DNA of 64,000 nucleotides. It comes from Hyphomicrobium sp. (lineage in GTDB: Bacteria; Pseudomonadota; Alphaproteobacteria; Rhizobiales; Hyphomicrobiaceae). The stretch spans positions 1 through 64,000 of the forward strand of contig NZ_WBUE01000001.1 of assembly GCF_009026145.1 (NCBI RefSeq). Reading direction: 5' to 3'. Numbering within the stretch: the stretch's first letter is position 1; each line of letters starts with the position of its first letter. Both the position numbers and the translations under genes were made by a program. The notes under the pieces were generated by a model. The model did no database searches. It saw only the letters and a list, made by a program, of their open reading frames with translations, and had not been told where the DNA came from. This document shows positions 44,315-52,202 of the stretch, in pieces.

Positions 44315-44983
44315 ATGAGATCGCCGTGGTCGCCACTGCCGAGGTTGTTGGTTGCCTCCGTCGCGATCTCCCAAGCCAATGTTGCAGCAGCAGCGCCCAC
44401 AACCGGGCCGGGACGCGCCGTGGTGATCTCCGACATTGTCCCGCTGGCGACGCCGACCGCCGATGCTTGGCTGCAGCTCAATGCATGGCTCGGCGACAGC
44501 TATAGCCGCGCGCCGGCGCTGATGCTCGTGCTGGCGGCGCTGGTCGCGCTGCCGCCGCTGGCGATCGCCGGCCTGATGCTGCGCCGACAGCGACGCTCGC
44601 CCGATTCGACCGTGTTGCTCTCGCGCCCGTCACAGCGCGGCGCGACCGCAGCGCGCAGTTTCACGACGCGCACCGAGCTGTCGGCGTGGCCCACGGAGGC
44701 TTGGGTGGAGCTTGCCGGCCGGCGGCACGTCATCGGGCGCACCATGCTGCGCATCGGCCGCGAGGCCGACAACGACATCTGTCTGTCGGAGAAGACTGTG
44801 CACCGCTATCACGCGGTAATCCGGCGCACCACCGACGGGGACGTGGTCATCACCGATCTGTCGGGTGCCGACGGCAACGGCGTGCTCATCAACGGCGCGC
44901 GCGTCGGCGAAGGACGGCTCAGACCCGGTGACGTCATCGGCATCGGCGAGGTGAAACTGAAATTCGACGCGCGGCCCGTTTAG
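44315..44983 (+). CDS. Membrane-anchored FHA-domain protein
   Basis: A 222-residue protein. An N-terminal signal-like segment (residues ~1-27) is followed by a membrane helix (~66-88, LMLVLAALVALPPLAIAGLML) and a C-terminal FHA domain (~125-218) with GRTMLRIGREADNDICLSEKTVHRYHAVIRR (in parts), TDLSGADGNGVLING and RPGDVIGIGEVKLKF. FHA domains bind phosphothreonine peptides, so this is a candidate receptor for targets of the neighbouring kinase. The conserved Gly-Arg, Ser/His and Asn-Gly binding residues are present. It is 3 nt upstream of the next frame and begins a three-gene plus-strand unit. Confidence 0.9.
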   Translation: MRSPWSPLPRLLVASVAISQANVAAAAPTTGPGRAVVISDIVPLATPTADAWLQLNAWLGDSYSRAPALMLVLAALVALPPLAIAGLMLRRQRRSPDSTVLLSRPSQRGATAARSFTTRTELSAWPTEAWVELAGRRHVIGRTMLRIGREADNDICLSEKTVHRYHAVIRRTTDGDVVITDLSGADGNGVLINGARVGEGRLRPGDVIGIGEVKLKFDARPV

Positions 44984-45064
44984 CCCATGCATGCCTTATC
45001 GCTCGAGATGCGGATGCTGCAGGTCTGGCGGGCCTTGTCCTCGACCATGAAAGGGAAAATGCAT

Positions 45065-45868
45065 ATGTCGGAAGAACGCCAAGGCACAACGGAGGTCACC
45101 ATGTCTCAGCAGGGCGTAAAGTCTGGCCGCTTCCTCGGCTCGCTCAAGGATGCGCTCGCGGCTGCGAGCCGCGACGACACGCACCGTGGCGCCGCGCCCG
45201 CCCCCATCGAGCCGACAACGCAGCTTACTGCCAAAGCCGAGGTGACCAAGACTGCGGTCGCCGAGCCGGTCAAAAGCGAGGCCGTACCGGCGGTGGCAGC
45301 CTCGGGCACCGGCCTCAGTGCCGCTGAAGCCGCGCGCGAGGTGAAGGGCCAGACGTCGCTGAAGCCGCAGGACAAGCACGTCGAGTTCGGCACGCCGCCG
45401 ACGACGCGTGTCGTGCGGGGCGGACCTCCGAAGGTAGAAACCGACGCACCCCGCACGCAGCTCGTGCGCGGCAAGGTGCAGGTCAAGCGCGGCGAGTTCG
45501 AGCAGGACCCGGTGGTCGGCTGGCTGGTCATCGTCGGCGGCGCCGGCATGGGCTGCTTCCGGCCGATTTTCGAGGGCAACAACACTGTCGGCCGCGCCAA
45601 GACGCAGCGCATCCCGCTGGATTTCGGCGACGACACAATTTCCTCGGAAGAGCAGGCCTACATCCGCTATGATTCGGCCGCACGATCGTTTCTTTTCGTG
45701 CCGAACCTGGCTAAGACCAACGTCGTTTCGATCAACGACAAGCGCCCCACCGGCGCGGTCGAGCTGCACCAGATGGACGTGATCACGATCGGGCGCACCC
45801 AGCTCGTGTTCGTGCCATTCTGCGGAGCAGAGTTCGACTGGGCCGAGCTGACCGATGCCAAGGACTGA
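45065..45868 (+). CDS. FHA-like domain protein
   Basis: About 267 residues from the ATG at 45065; the frame opens at 44987 and another ATG lies at 45101, so the start is uncertain. The N-terminal half is low-complexity (Ala/Thr/Glu/Pro-rich, residues ~20-110). The C-terminal half is a divergent FHA-like domain: VGWLVIVGGAGMGCFRPIFEGNNTVGRAKTQRIPLDFGDDTISSEEQAYIRYD (in parts), then NVVSINDKRPTGAVELHQMDVITIGRTQLVFVPF. Its last base overlaps the start of the PP2C gene (TGATG at 45866-45870), indicating translational coupling. Role inferred: phosphopeptide-binding scaffold between kinase and phosphatase. Confidence 0.85.
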   Translation: MSEERQGTTEVTMSQQGVKSGRFLGSLKDALAAASRDDTHRGAAPAPIEPTTQLTAKAEVTKTAVAEPVKSEAVPAVAASGTGLSAAEAAREVKGQTSLKPQDKHVEFGTPPTTRVVRGGPPKVETDAPRTQLVRGKVQVKRGEFEQDPVVGWLVIVGGAGMGCFRPIFEGNNTVGRAKTQRIPLDFGDDTISSEEQAYIRYDSAARSFLFVPNLAKTNVVSINDKRPTGAVELHQMDVITIGRTQLVFVPFCGAEFDWAELTDAKD

Positions 45869-46668
45869 TGCAGGCATACGACCACGCCGCGCGCGCCACC
45901 AAGGGTGCGCGCGATTATCAGGAAGACTCGAGCGCGTTCTGGCCGCCTAAGGATCGGGCGGCCGGAGGCGCCGATGTGCCTCCGACCGCCAACGCCACGC
46001 GGCTCGTCGCCGTGCTGGCCGACGGGATGGGCGGTCATACCGCCGGCGCGCTCGCCAGCCGCATGGTGTGCGACAGCTTCATCTCCGCCTACGCGGGGCT
46101 CAACGGCTCGCGCTCGGAGCGGCTGATCAGGTCGCTGCGCTCGGCGAACGAATCGATCGCCGCGCAGGTGCGCGCCAACCCGACGTTGTCCGGCATGGGC
46201 ACGACGCTGGTCGCCGCCGTGTTCACCAACGAAGGCGTCGAGTGGGTGAGCGTCGGCGACAGCCCGCTGCTGTTGTTCCGCCGCGGCGAGATCGCGCTCT
46301 TGAACGAGGACCACTCGCTCGCACCCGAGCTCGACCGCCTCGCCGAGATCGGTGCGATCACCCCCGAGCAAGCGAAGGCCGATCCGCGCCGGCACATGCT
46401 GCGCTCCGCCGTCACCGGCGACGATCTCGATCTCGTCGACGTCTCGCGCCGGCCGCTCGTGCTCGAGGAGGGCGACTACGTCATCCTGGCCAGCGACGGC
46501 CTGCAGACGCTGGACACCTCCGAGATCCAGCGCATCGTCTCGGCGTATGCGGACGATGGCGCCGAGGCGGTGGCCAATGCGCTGATCCGCGCCGTGGAGG
46601 CGATCCGCGATCCGCACCAGGACAACACGACGGTATTGGCCGTGCGCCCGCTGCCGGAGTCCGCTTAA
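45868..46668 (+). CDS. PP2C-family serine/threonine phosphatase
   Basis: A 266-residue metal-dependent phosphatase. The PP2C motifs are present: RDYQEDS at the N-terminus (usually RxxNED, here with Gln/Glu), VLADGMGGHTAGALAS with the metal-binding Asp-Gly, GMGTTLVAAVF, VSVGDSPLLLF, LASDGLQTL and DPHQDNTTVLAV with the last metal-binding Asp. It would reverse phosphorylation by the divergent kinase. Together with the kinase and two FHA proteins this makes a full write-read-erase set, similar to the phosphorylation module of type VI secretion clusters, but no secretion genes are in the window. Confidence 0.95.
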   Translation: MQAYDHAARATKGARDYQEDSSAFWPPKDRAAGGADVPPTANATRLVAVLADGMGGHTAGALASRMVCDSFISAYAGLNGSRSERLIRSLRSANESIAAQVRANPTLSGMGTTLVAAVFTNEGVEWVSVGDSPLLLFRRGEIALLNEDHSLAPELDRLAEIGAITPEQAKADPRRHMLRSAVTGDDLDLVDVSRRPLVLEEGDYVILASDGLQTLDTSEIQRIVSAYADDGAEAVANALIRAVEAIRDPHQDNTTVLAVRPLPESA

Positions 46669-46858
46669 CGGCCTAACCGGTTGCGAGCAGACAGTTTATT
46701 GCCACGGCGCGTCGATCGTCTGAAAATTGGGCAAGTCCGACTTAGCCGTGGATAACGCGGCGGTGGCCGTAACTCCTTGTACGTACCACCGTCGGCTGCA
46801 TGCTAATTCGGTGTCGTTCTGGACTTAACTGTTCAATCTCAGAAAGTGAGTGATCGTC

Positions 46859-47026
46859 ATGGCTCAGAACGAAAAAACCTCCGCGCGAGTGTCCTCCATC
46901 GCTTCCAAGGCGCTGCAGAACCCGAGTTCTTTGAGCCCCTCGGTGATCAAAGAGCTGGCTGCGTCCGTGCTGACCCAGTCTCCCGATCGTCAGCAATCGC
47001 AGCAACCGCAGCCGCAGAAAAAATAG
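46859..47026 (+). CDS. Small conserved-looking 55-residue protein
   Basis: A short frame starting ATG at 46859: MAQNEKTSARVSSIASKALQ followed by NPSSLSPSVIKELAASVLTQ and a Gln/Pro-rich tail ending QKK. It resembles small alphaproteobacterial proteins that carry the pattern SxxVAxLASKxL.NP........LAASVLTQ; I recall that pattern but know no function for them. It probably forms one amphipathic helix pair with a charged start and a disordered tail. The preceding 190 nt hold no gene, only a DnaA-box-like GTGGATAAC at 46745. Its 3' end overlaps, antisense, the 3' end of the gene at 46947-47291. Confidence 0.6.
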   Translation: MAQNEKTSARVSSIASKALQNPSSLSPSVIKELAASVLTQSPDRQQSQQPQPQKK

Positions 47027-47291
47027 TCCCGTCTTCGGTCAGCCTCTCGACTGACAGGACGCAGCGAGTGGGTATCGTCATGATCCCGCTCGCTTGTGCA
47101 TTTTGTGGGTGGTCGAGATCGCCGACGTTCTGACAGACGACCTTCACGTCGGGATCGTCGCGCAGCAGCCAGCCGACGGTCGCAACCTCCACGGCAGTCG
47201 TCGGCGGCAGCGCCGAGAGATAGCGCCAGCTGCCACAAGGCTGGCGGCTGTCCTGCCAGCGAATAATGACCAAGGGGCATTTATCGGGCAT
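46947..47291 (-). CDS. Small hypothetical protein
   Basis: From the ATG at 47291 the frame encodes 114 residues: MPDKCPLVIIRWQDSRQPCG, then SWRYLSALPPTTAVEVATVGWLLRDDPDVKVVCQNVGDLDHPQNAQASGIMTIPTRCVLSVERL (in parts). The strand pattern and the phrases IIRWQDSRQP, ATVGWLL, KVVCQNVGD and ASGIMTIP look like a small beta-rich conserved hypothetical family seen in alphaproteobacterial genomes and phages. The last ~30 residues run antisense into the small gene at 46859-47026 and may be a read-on tail. No function can be given. Confidence 0.6.
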   Translation of the reverse strand: MPDKCPLVIIRWQDSRQPCGSWRYLSALPPTTAVEVATVGWLLRDDPDVKVVCQNVGDLDHPQNAQASGIMTIPTRCVLSVERLTEDGTIFSAAAVAAIADDRETGSARTQPAL

Positions 47292-47375
47292 CGCGTCCCC
47301 GCCTGATTCGTTGTGAATCATAGCAGAGTCAAAGTCTTCCGACTCTCCCTTCGGGCCCGCGGCCGGAAGTGGAGC

Positions 47376-47627
47376 TCAGTCGTCGTCTCCGTCACACTTC
47401 CATTCTTCCTTGTAGTCGCCGTCACGCTCCCACTCGCGTTCGACTTCGCAGGGGCCGTGCCGAAACTCTTCCCTATGCTCGCGGGCATAGGCGTACTCCC
47501 GGCCGTGCGCGTGCGCGCGGTATTCGCCGCGCCATCCGCCGTGCCCACTTTCATCCTTCCATGGATCGGCAGAGGCCGGCCCCCCGATGAGTATCAGGGC
47601 GGCCAAAATCGCTAGCGGTAGCTTCAT
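47376..47627 (-). CDS. Small secreted charged/aromatic protein
   Basis: An 83-residue protein with a clear signal peptide (MKLPLAILAALILIGGPASA, cleavage before DPWKDE). The mature part is short, hydrophilic and rich in Glu, Arg, His, Tyr and Trp (GWRGEYRAHAHGREYAYARE, HREEFRHG), with two Cys (near residues 60 and 78) that could form a disulfide, ending DGDDD. The start at 47627 has a near-perfect GGAGGAGATCC ribosome binding site. Similar small periplasmic proteins occur widely in Hyphomicrobiales without known function. The much longer frame to 48305 in the same phase is antisense to comM and is not real. Confidence 0.8.
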   Translation of the reverse strand: MKLPLAILAALILIGGPASADPWKDESGHGGWRGEYRAHAHGREYAYAREHREEFRHGPCEVEREWERDGDYKEEWKCDGDDD

Positions 47628-47828
47628 TGGATCTCCTCCGTTTGCAGTGGCGAACGCCACGGGGCGCCAATGGTTCGCACCGCGGGGGTGAGCTGCGACC
47701 GCTGCATACCGGATTTGAGCTCGGACTTTCACCTCGGCTATGTTCCTTGAATGTTCTTGCGATGCCGTCGATCGTCCTCTAGGTTGTAGTGGCCGTTTAG
47801 GGGCAACCTGGGCACTGCCGGGGGCAGC

Positions 47829-49358
47829 ATGTACGGGCAGATTTCCACCCTCGCGTTCGTCGGCATCGAAGCGCGCCCCGTCGAGGTGCAGGTGCGTATC
47901 ACGCCGGGGAAGGCCGCCTTCGTCATCGTCGGCCTGCCCGACAAGGCGGTGGCGGAAAGCTCCGAGCGCGTGCGCAACGCGCTGCACGCCGTCGGCCTCG
48001 GCCTGCCCTACAAGCACGTGACGGTGAACCTGGCGCCGGCCGACCTGCCGAAGGAGGGCAGCCAGTTCGACCTGCCGATCCTGCTCGCCATGATGGTGGC
48101 CATGGAGGCGGTGGCGCCCGATGCGGTCGCCGGCTACGCGGCGGTCGGCGAGCTGGCGCTGGACGGATCGATCCGCCCAGTCCCCGGCGCGCTGCCCGCC
48201 GCCATCGGCGCCAATGCCATGGGCAAGGGGCTGATCTGTCCTCACGCCTGCGGCCCCGAGGCGGCGTGGGCGGGCGAGGACGTCGACATCGTTGCCGCCC
48301 CGCACCTTCTATCGCTCGTCAATCACTTCAAGGGACTGCAGACACTGGCGCGGCCCAAGCCCGGCCTCGAAAGCGTGGGGAGCGCGCCCCCCGATCTCGC
48401 CGACGTCAAAGGCCAGGAGAGCGCCAAGCGCGCGCTCGAGGTGGCCGCCGCCGGCGCGCATAATCTCCTGATGATCGGACCACCCGGCGCCGGCAAGTCG
48501 ATGCTGGCGGCGCGGTTGCCCTCGATCTTGCCGCCGCTCAGCGCTGAGGAGATGCTCGAGGTCTCCATGGTGCACAGCCTCGCCGGCGAGCTCATGGGCG
48601 GCAAGCTCGCCACCGAGCGGCCGTTCCGTTCACCCCACCACTCGGCGAGCATGGCGGCGCTCGTCGGCGGCGGCACGCGGCCGCGCCCGGGCGAGGTCAG
48701 CCTCGCGCATCTCGGTGTCTTGTTCCTCGACGAGCTGCCCGAGTTCCAGCCCGGCGTGCTCGACGCGCTGCGCCAGCCGCTGGAGACGGGCGAGACGGTG
48801 ATCGCGCGCGCCAACCACCGCATCTCCTATCCTTCGCGCATTCAGCTCGTCGCCGCGATGAACCCGTGCAAGTGCGGCGGCGGCGGTCCGGGCGTCACCT
48901 GCAAGCGCGGCGAGCGCTGCGCGGCAGAATACCAAGCGCGCATCTCCGGCCCGCTGCTCGATCGTATCGATCTGCAGATCGAGGTGCCGGCGGTGAGCGC
49001 CGCCGACCTCATCCTGCCGGCGCCGAGCGAAGGCAGCGCCGAGGTGCGGGCACGCGTCGCCGCGGCGCGCGAGGTGCAGCGGGCGCGCTTTGCCGCGCTG
49101 GCTGCGAAAGGAATGCGCACCAACGCCGAATGCTCGGGGCGCCTCTTGGAGGAGATCGCCGCACCGGATGTCGAGGGCGCCAAGCTGCTGCGTCAGGCGG
49201 CCGATACGCTGCAGCTCTCGGCGCGCGGCTTCCATCGCGTCATCCGCGTCGCCCGCACGCTCGCCGATCTCGACGGGGAGGAAGGCATCGCCCGCGTGCA
49301 CATCGCCGAGGCGCTGAGCTATCGCGGCGAAACGCTGAGGCAGACGCGGGCCGCGTAA
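47829..49358 (+). CDS. comM: YifB/ComM family magnesium-chelatase-like AAA ATPase
   Basis: A 509-residue AAA+ protein. ComM-type members are branch-migration helicases that help integrate DNA in natural transformation. Residues 1-170 form the N-terminal domain (GIEARPVEVQVRITPGKAAFVIVGLPDKAVAESSERVRNAL, in parts; LAPADLPKEGSQFDLPILLA). The ATPase core has Walker A MIGPPGAGKSMLAARLP, FRSPHHSASMAALVGGG, Walker B VLFLDELPEF and the Cys-rich segment NPCKCGGGGPGVTCKRGERC. The C-terminal domain has RTNAECSGRLLEEI and FHRVIRVARTLADLDG. Start at 47829 matches the family. Confidence 0.95.
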   Translation: MYGQISTLAFVGIEARPVEVQVRITPGKAAFVIVGLPDKAVAESSERVRNALHAVGLGLPYKHVTVNLAPADLPKEGSQFDLPILLAMMVAMEAVAPDAVAGYAAVGELALDGSIRPVPGALPAAIGANAMGKGLICPHACGPEAAWAGEDVDIVAAPHLLSLVNHFKGLQTLARPKPGLESVGSAPPDLADVKGQESAKRALEVAAAGAHNLLMIGPPGAGKSMLAARLPSILPPLSAEEMLEVSMVHSLAGELMGGKLATERPFRSPHHSASMAALVGGGTRPRPGEVSLAHLGVLFLDELPEFQPGVLDALRQPLETGETVIARANHRISYPSRIQLVAAMNPCKCGGGGPGVTCKRGERCAAEYQARISGPLLDRIDLQIEVPAVSAADLILPAPSEGSAEVRARVAAAREVQRARFAALAAKGMRTNAECSGRLLEEIAAPDVEGAKLLRQAADTLQLSARGFHRVIRVARTLADLDGEEGIARVHIAEALSYRGETLRQTRAA

Positions 49359-49360
49359 GA

Positions 49361-49431
49361 GCGAATCGTGAGAAGCGAGTAGCGAGTAGTTCGACTTTCC
49401 CCTATTCGCTATTCGCCCACTCCCTATTCAC
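49361..49431. repeat. Short imperfect tandem/inverted repeats in the comM-folD gap
   Basis: The convergent gap holds GAGTAGCGAGTAG (from 49377) and, on the other side, CTATTCGCTATTCG and CCCTATTCAC, which are imperfect complements of the pattern GTGAATAGCGAATAG. Such runs resemble short dispersed intergenic repeats. They could fold into a bidirectional stop structure for comM and folD. Confidence 0.5.
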
Positions 49432-49435
49432 TGCC

Positions 49436-50317
49436 TCAGGCGGCTGCCTTCAATCCGCGCTGCATCAGCGCCGCCTCGACCGTGTTCTTGAGCAGGCAGG
49501 CGATGGTCATCGGACCGACGCCGCCCGGCACCGGGGTGATGGCGCTCGCCACCTGCGCCGCGCTGGCGTAGTGGACGTCGCCGACGATCTTGCCCTTGCC
49601 GTCCTCTTTGACGATGCGGTTGATGCCGACGTCGATGACGATGGCGCCTGGCTTGATCCAGTCGCCCTTGACGAACTCCGGCTTGCCGATGGCGGCGACG
49701 ACGAGGTCGGCGCGCTTGACGACACCCGGCAGGTCCTTGGTGCGCGAGTGGGCGATGGTCACCGTGCAGTTCTCGCGCAGGAGCAGCTGCGCCATCGGCT
49801 TGCCGACGATGTTGGAGCGGCCGACGACGACGGCGTCGAGACCGGACAGATCATGCTTCACCGACTTGGCCAGGATGATCGAGCCGACGGGCGTGCACGG
49901 CGCCAAGGCCCGCTCGCCGATCGACAGGCGCCCAACGTTCATCGGATGGAAGCCGTCGACGTCCTTCAGCGGGTCGATCAGCTCCAGCACCTTGTTGGCG
50001 TTCATGTGCTTGGGCAACGGCATCTGCACCAGGATGCCGTTGACGTTCGGATCGGCGTTGAGCTTGGCGACGAGGTCGAGCACCACCTGCTCGGGCGTGT
50101 CCTCGGCCAGCTTGTGCTCGAACGACTGCATGCCCGTCTCGACGGTTTGCGCCGCCTTGTTGCGCACGTAGACCTTGCTCGCCGGGTCCTCGCCGACCAG
50201 CACCACGGCGAGGCCAGGCACGAAGCCGTACTGCGATTTCAGCCGGGCCACGTCGGCGGCAACGTCGGAGCGCACCTTGGCGGCAATAGCCTTGCCGTCG
50301 ATGGCGTAAGCAGTCAT
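49436..50317 (-). CDS. folD: Bifunctional methylene-THF dehydrogenase / methenyl-THF cyclohydrolase
   Basis: Interconverts 10-formyl-, methenyl- and methylene-tetrahydrofolate; with Fhs it links formate to the serine cycle. The 293-residue protein has the catalytic Lys in [41 protein letters not shown], the nucleotide-binding [29 protein letters not shown] and the signature [18 protein letters not shown]. Length and motifs are typical of NADP-type bacterial FolD. It is followed on the minus strand by nothing and preceded by the yggT-DUF167 pair. Confidence 0.96.
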   Translation of the reverse strand: MTAYAIDGKAIAAKVRSDVAADVARLKSQYGFVPGLAVVLVGEDPASKVYVRNKAAQTVETGMQSFEHKLAEDTPEQVVLDLVAKLNADPNVNGILVQMPLPKHMNANKVLELIDPLKDVDGFHPMNVGRLSIGERALAPCTPVGSIILAKSVKHDLSGLDAVVVGRSNIVGKPMAQLLLRENCTVTIAHSRTKDLPGVVKRADLVVAAIGKPEFVKGDWIKPGAIVIDVGINRIVKEDGKGKIVGDVHYASAAQVASAITPVPGGVGPMTIACLLKNTVEAALMQRGLKAAA

Positions 50318-50345
50318 AGAAGAATGTCCTCCCTCGGATCGATCG

Positions 50346-50681
50346 TTATGCCCGCGCGAGCTTGTCCCTGAGACGCTGCTCGAGGCAATCCGTTTCCCCG
50401 CTGATGGTGAGCGACTTGATGCGGGATTTTCCCCCCGCAGTCACGCGCACCGTGCTCTTCGGCACGTCCAGCCAGCGGGCGATGAGCTTTTCCACCGCCG
50501 CGTTGGCCTCGCCCTCGGCCGGTACCGCGCGCACGCGTGCGGCCAGCGCCAACCCCTCCGCGCTCGGAATGACGCCGTCGACGCCTTCTATCGAGGATTT
50601 GGGGGTCAGGCGCACGCGCACGATGACGCACCCGTTCCCCGCCCGCCACGGTTGCCCGATCGCTGTCTGGTCGCGCCTCAT
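50346..50681 (-). CDS. DUF167 (YggU-type) family protein
   Basis: A 111-residue protein with the family fold: [69 protein letters not shown] (in parts). The segments [15 protein letters not shown] and GGKSRIK are family hallmarks. Function is unknown; an association with YggT is conserved in many bacteria, as here. Its ATG at 50681 overlaps the yggT stop (ATGA), so the two are translationally coupled. The longer frame to 51014 is antisense-free but runs through yggT in another phase and is not used. Confidence 0.88.
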   Translation of the reverse strand: MRRDQTAIGQPWRAGNGCVIVRVRLTPKSSIEGVDGVIPSAEGLALAARVRAVPAEGEANAAVEKLIARWLDVPKSTVRVTAGGKSRIKSLTISGETDCLEQRLRDKLARA

Positions 50682-50983
50682 CCGGCGGTAATGAGCAGGT
50701 CGCGCAGCGAGCCCAAGACCACGCTCTGCACAAAGAAGCAGGCGAGCAGCAGCACGATGGGGGAGATGTCGATGGCGCCGAGGTTGGGCATCATGTTGCG
50801 GATCGGGCGCAGCAGCGGCTCGGTGACCGCATTGAGGCCCTGCCAGATGGCGCGCACTGTCGGGTTGTAGGGGTTGACGACCCCGAAGGCCATGAGCCAG
50901 CTGAAGATGACGCTGGCAATGACGACGTAGACGTAAAGTTGGATGAGGTAGCTGAGGAAGTCGATCAGGCGAAGGAGGACCAT
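50678..50983 (-). CDS. YggT family membrane protein
   Basis: A 101-residue protein with two membrane regions: residues 5-30 (LIDFLSYLIQLYVYVVIASVIFSWL, in part) and 75-97 (PIVLLLACFFVQSVVLGSL). The central NPYNPTVRAIWQGLNAVTEPLLRPIRNMMP (in part) is the YggT signature. The family is linked to cell-envelope or osmotic processes, but no activity is established. The ATG at 50983 matches the family; the upstream extension to 51088 is basic non-family sequence. First of the yggT-DUF167 pair. Confidence 0.9.
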   Translation of the reverse strand: MVLLRLIDFLSYLIQLYVYVVIASVIFSWLMAFGVVNPYNPTVRAIWQGLNAVTEPLLRPIRNMMPNLGAIDISPIVLLLACFFVQSVVLGSLRDLLITAG

Positions 50984-51125
50984 CGTGCCGCGCTCCAGGT
51001 GGTGTCGGCGCCACCTGTAACCTTTGACGGCGGCGACCCGCAAGCGCGGGCGCATCGAGGGGGTGCCCTCTGGGGCGTTCCTTGACAAGATTCGGGGTGG
51101 CCCTCTAAATGCCGCCGAACTGCCC

Positions 51126-51201
51126 GGGGCCGTAGCTCAGATGGGAGAGCGCTGCAATCGCACTGCAGAGGTCAGGGGTTCGATTCCCCTCGGCTCCACC
51201 A
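51126..51201 (+). tRNA. tRNA-Ala (anticodon CGC)
   Basis: A complete cloverleaf: acceptor GGGGCCG with CGGCTCC (one G-U pair), D-stem GCTC/GAGC, anticodon stem CTGCA/TGCAG around loop ATCGCAC (anticodon CGC, reading GCG), variable AGGTC, T-arm AGGGG-TTCGATT-CCCCT, discriminator A and an encoded CCA end. It serves as an internal standard for how a normal tRNA gene of this genome looks. Confidence 0.97.
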
Positions 51202-51623
51202 ATTAAATCAAAAGCATAGCGCGATAGCGCCGTTCCGGACCGGCCCGCGCGGCACAATGGGAGCCGCGCCACCGCGCTGGATCTCGTGGGCGCCGACGCC
51301 GGCGACGATCGCCGCAAAGGCGAGCGCCAGCGTTCGCTTTTCCCCGCCAACCCCTCGGCCCGCGATGCCGTCGCCGATGAAGAAGGCGCGACGTCGATCG
51401 CCTCCGCGGGACGTCGCTTCGACGATGCGCGGCTCGCACTTCGACAGGCCGCGAAAGCGAGAGATCCAGTCGGATGCGTTCATCGGATGTGGTGCCTGGG
51501 TTAGCGTCGTTGCGCTTAAGGAAGATGGTGTGGGGCGTGGTGGATTCGAACTCCCGCGGTGTGTACTGAGGCGAGAAAGCAGCTAAAATGCCCGACTGGG
51601 ACAGTACGAGTGCGGAGGGCGTG
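51202..51623. other. Gap after tRNA-Ala with a tRNA 3'-end-like fragment
   Basis: A possible 91-codon minus-strand frame (51208-51483) has weak features only and is not called. At 51526-51560 the minus strand reads GCGGGAGTTCGAATCCACCACG and then GCCCCACACCA, which looks like a decayed T-arm and acceptor end of a tRNA; the T-stem has two mismatches and no D- or anticodon arm is found. Such fragments are typical attachment-site remnants, but this is tentative. Confidence 0.35.
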
Positions 51624-52019
51624 ATGGCGGCCAATGTCGAGGCAGTGATCGCGGCGTTGCGGGTAGCGCTGGAGGAGGCACAGAAGAGCGAGGAGCGCTT
51701 CTGGAAGGTCGAAGCTGCAAACAGGTGGATCGCCCAGCTCCCCGGATCGTGGACCGGACGCTGGCGCAAGCTCGTGCTCGGAGGCAATTCGAGCGGTGAC
51801 GTGAGCCGGGAGGAGTTCGTCGCACACGTTCGTGCCGTACTCGCCTTTCTCGACGCCAACCGCGCCCAGATTCCCGCCTCACGCAAGTGGTGGTCGCCGC
51901 GCCGGCGCAGCCCGGCAGCCCAGCCTTCCGTCCAGGCGACGGCAGCGCCACCGTCCCACTCCCCGGCGCGGCCGGTCAACCTGCTCAGGGTCCGAAAGCC
52001 GATGCCGGGCGTGCATTAG
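51624..52019 (+). CDS. Hypothetical protein
   Basis: A 131-residue protein starting at the ATG at 51624, which has GGAGGGCG 5 nt upstream (better than the ATG at 51588). The first ~90 residues are helical and charged (VEAVIAALRVALEEAQKSEERFWKVEAANRWI, SREEFVAHVRAVLAFLDANRAQIP, in parts), with a GSWTGRWRKLVLGGNSSGD turn between. The tail is Pro/Ala/Ser-rich and basic. No family recognised. The organised helices and ribosome binding site support a real gene, but no context reveals a role. Confidence 0.5.
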   Translation: MAANVEAVIAALRVALEEAQKSEERFWKVEAANRWIAQLPGSWTGRWRKLVLGGNSSGDVSREEFVAHVRAVLAFLDANRAQIPASRKWWSPRRRSPAAQPSVQATAAPPSHSPARPVNLLRVRKPMPGVH

Positions 52020-52202
52020 GCGCACGGCGCGACCCTCTTAAGCATTCAAATGACGTTACGCGCAGCGTTGTTCTTTAAGGAACGGCGCCGAGGATTTGCG
52101 GCTGCATATTGTGCCGCGCTCCAATGATCGGCGTAACCCATGAGCCGCCACCGACGTAGACAGCACGAACGCAGCAACCTGCCGCGCCTGACCGAGGGAA
52201 GC

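Noticed and set aside
46742-46754. DnaA-box-like GTGGATAAC in the gap after the PP2C gene
   Set aside because: A single site is expected by chance at this window size and has no companion boxes.
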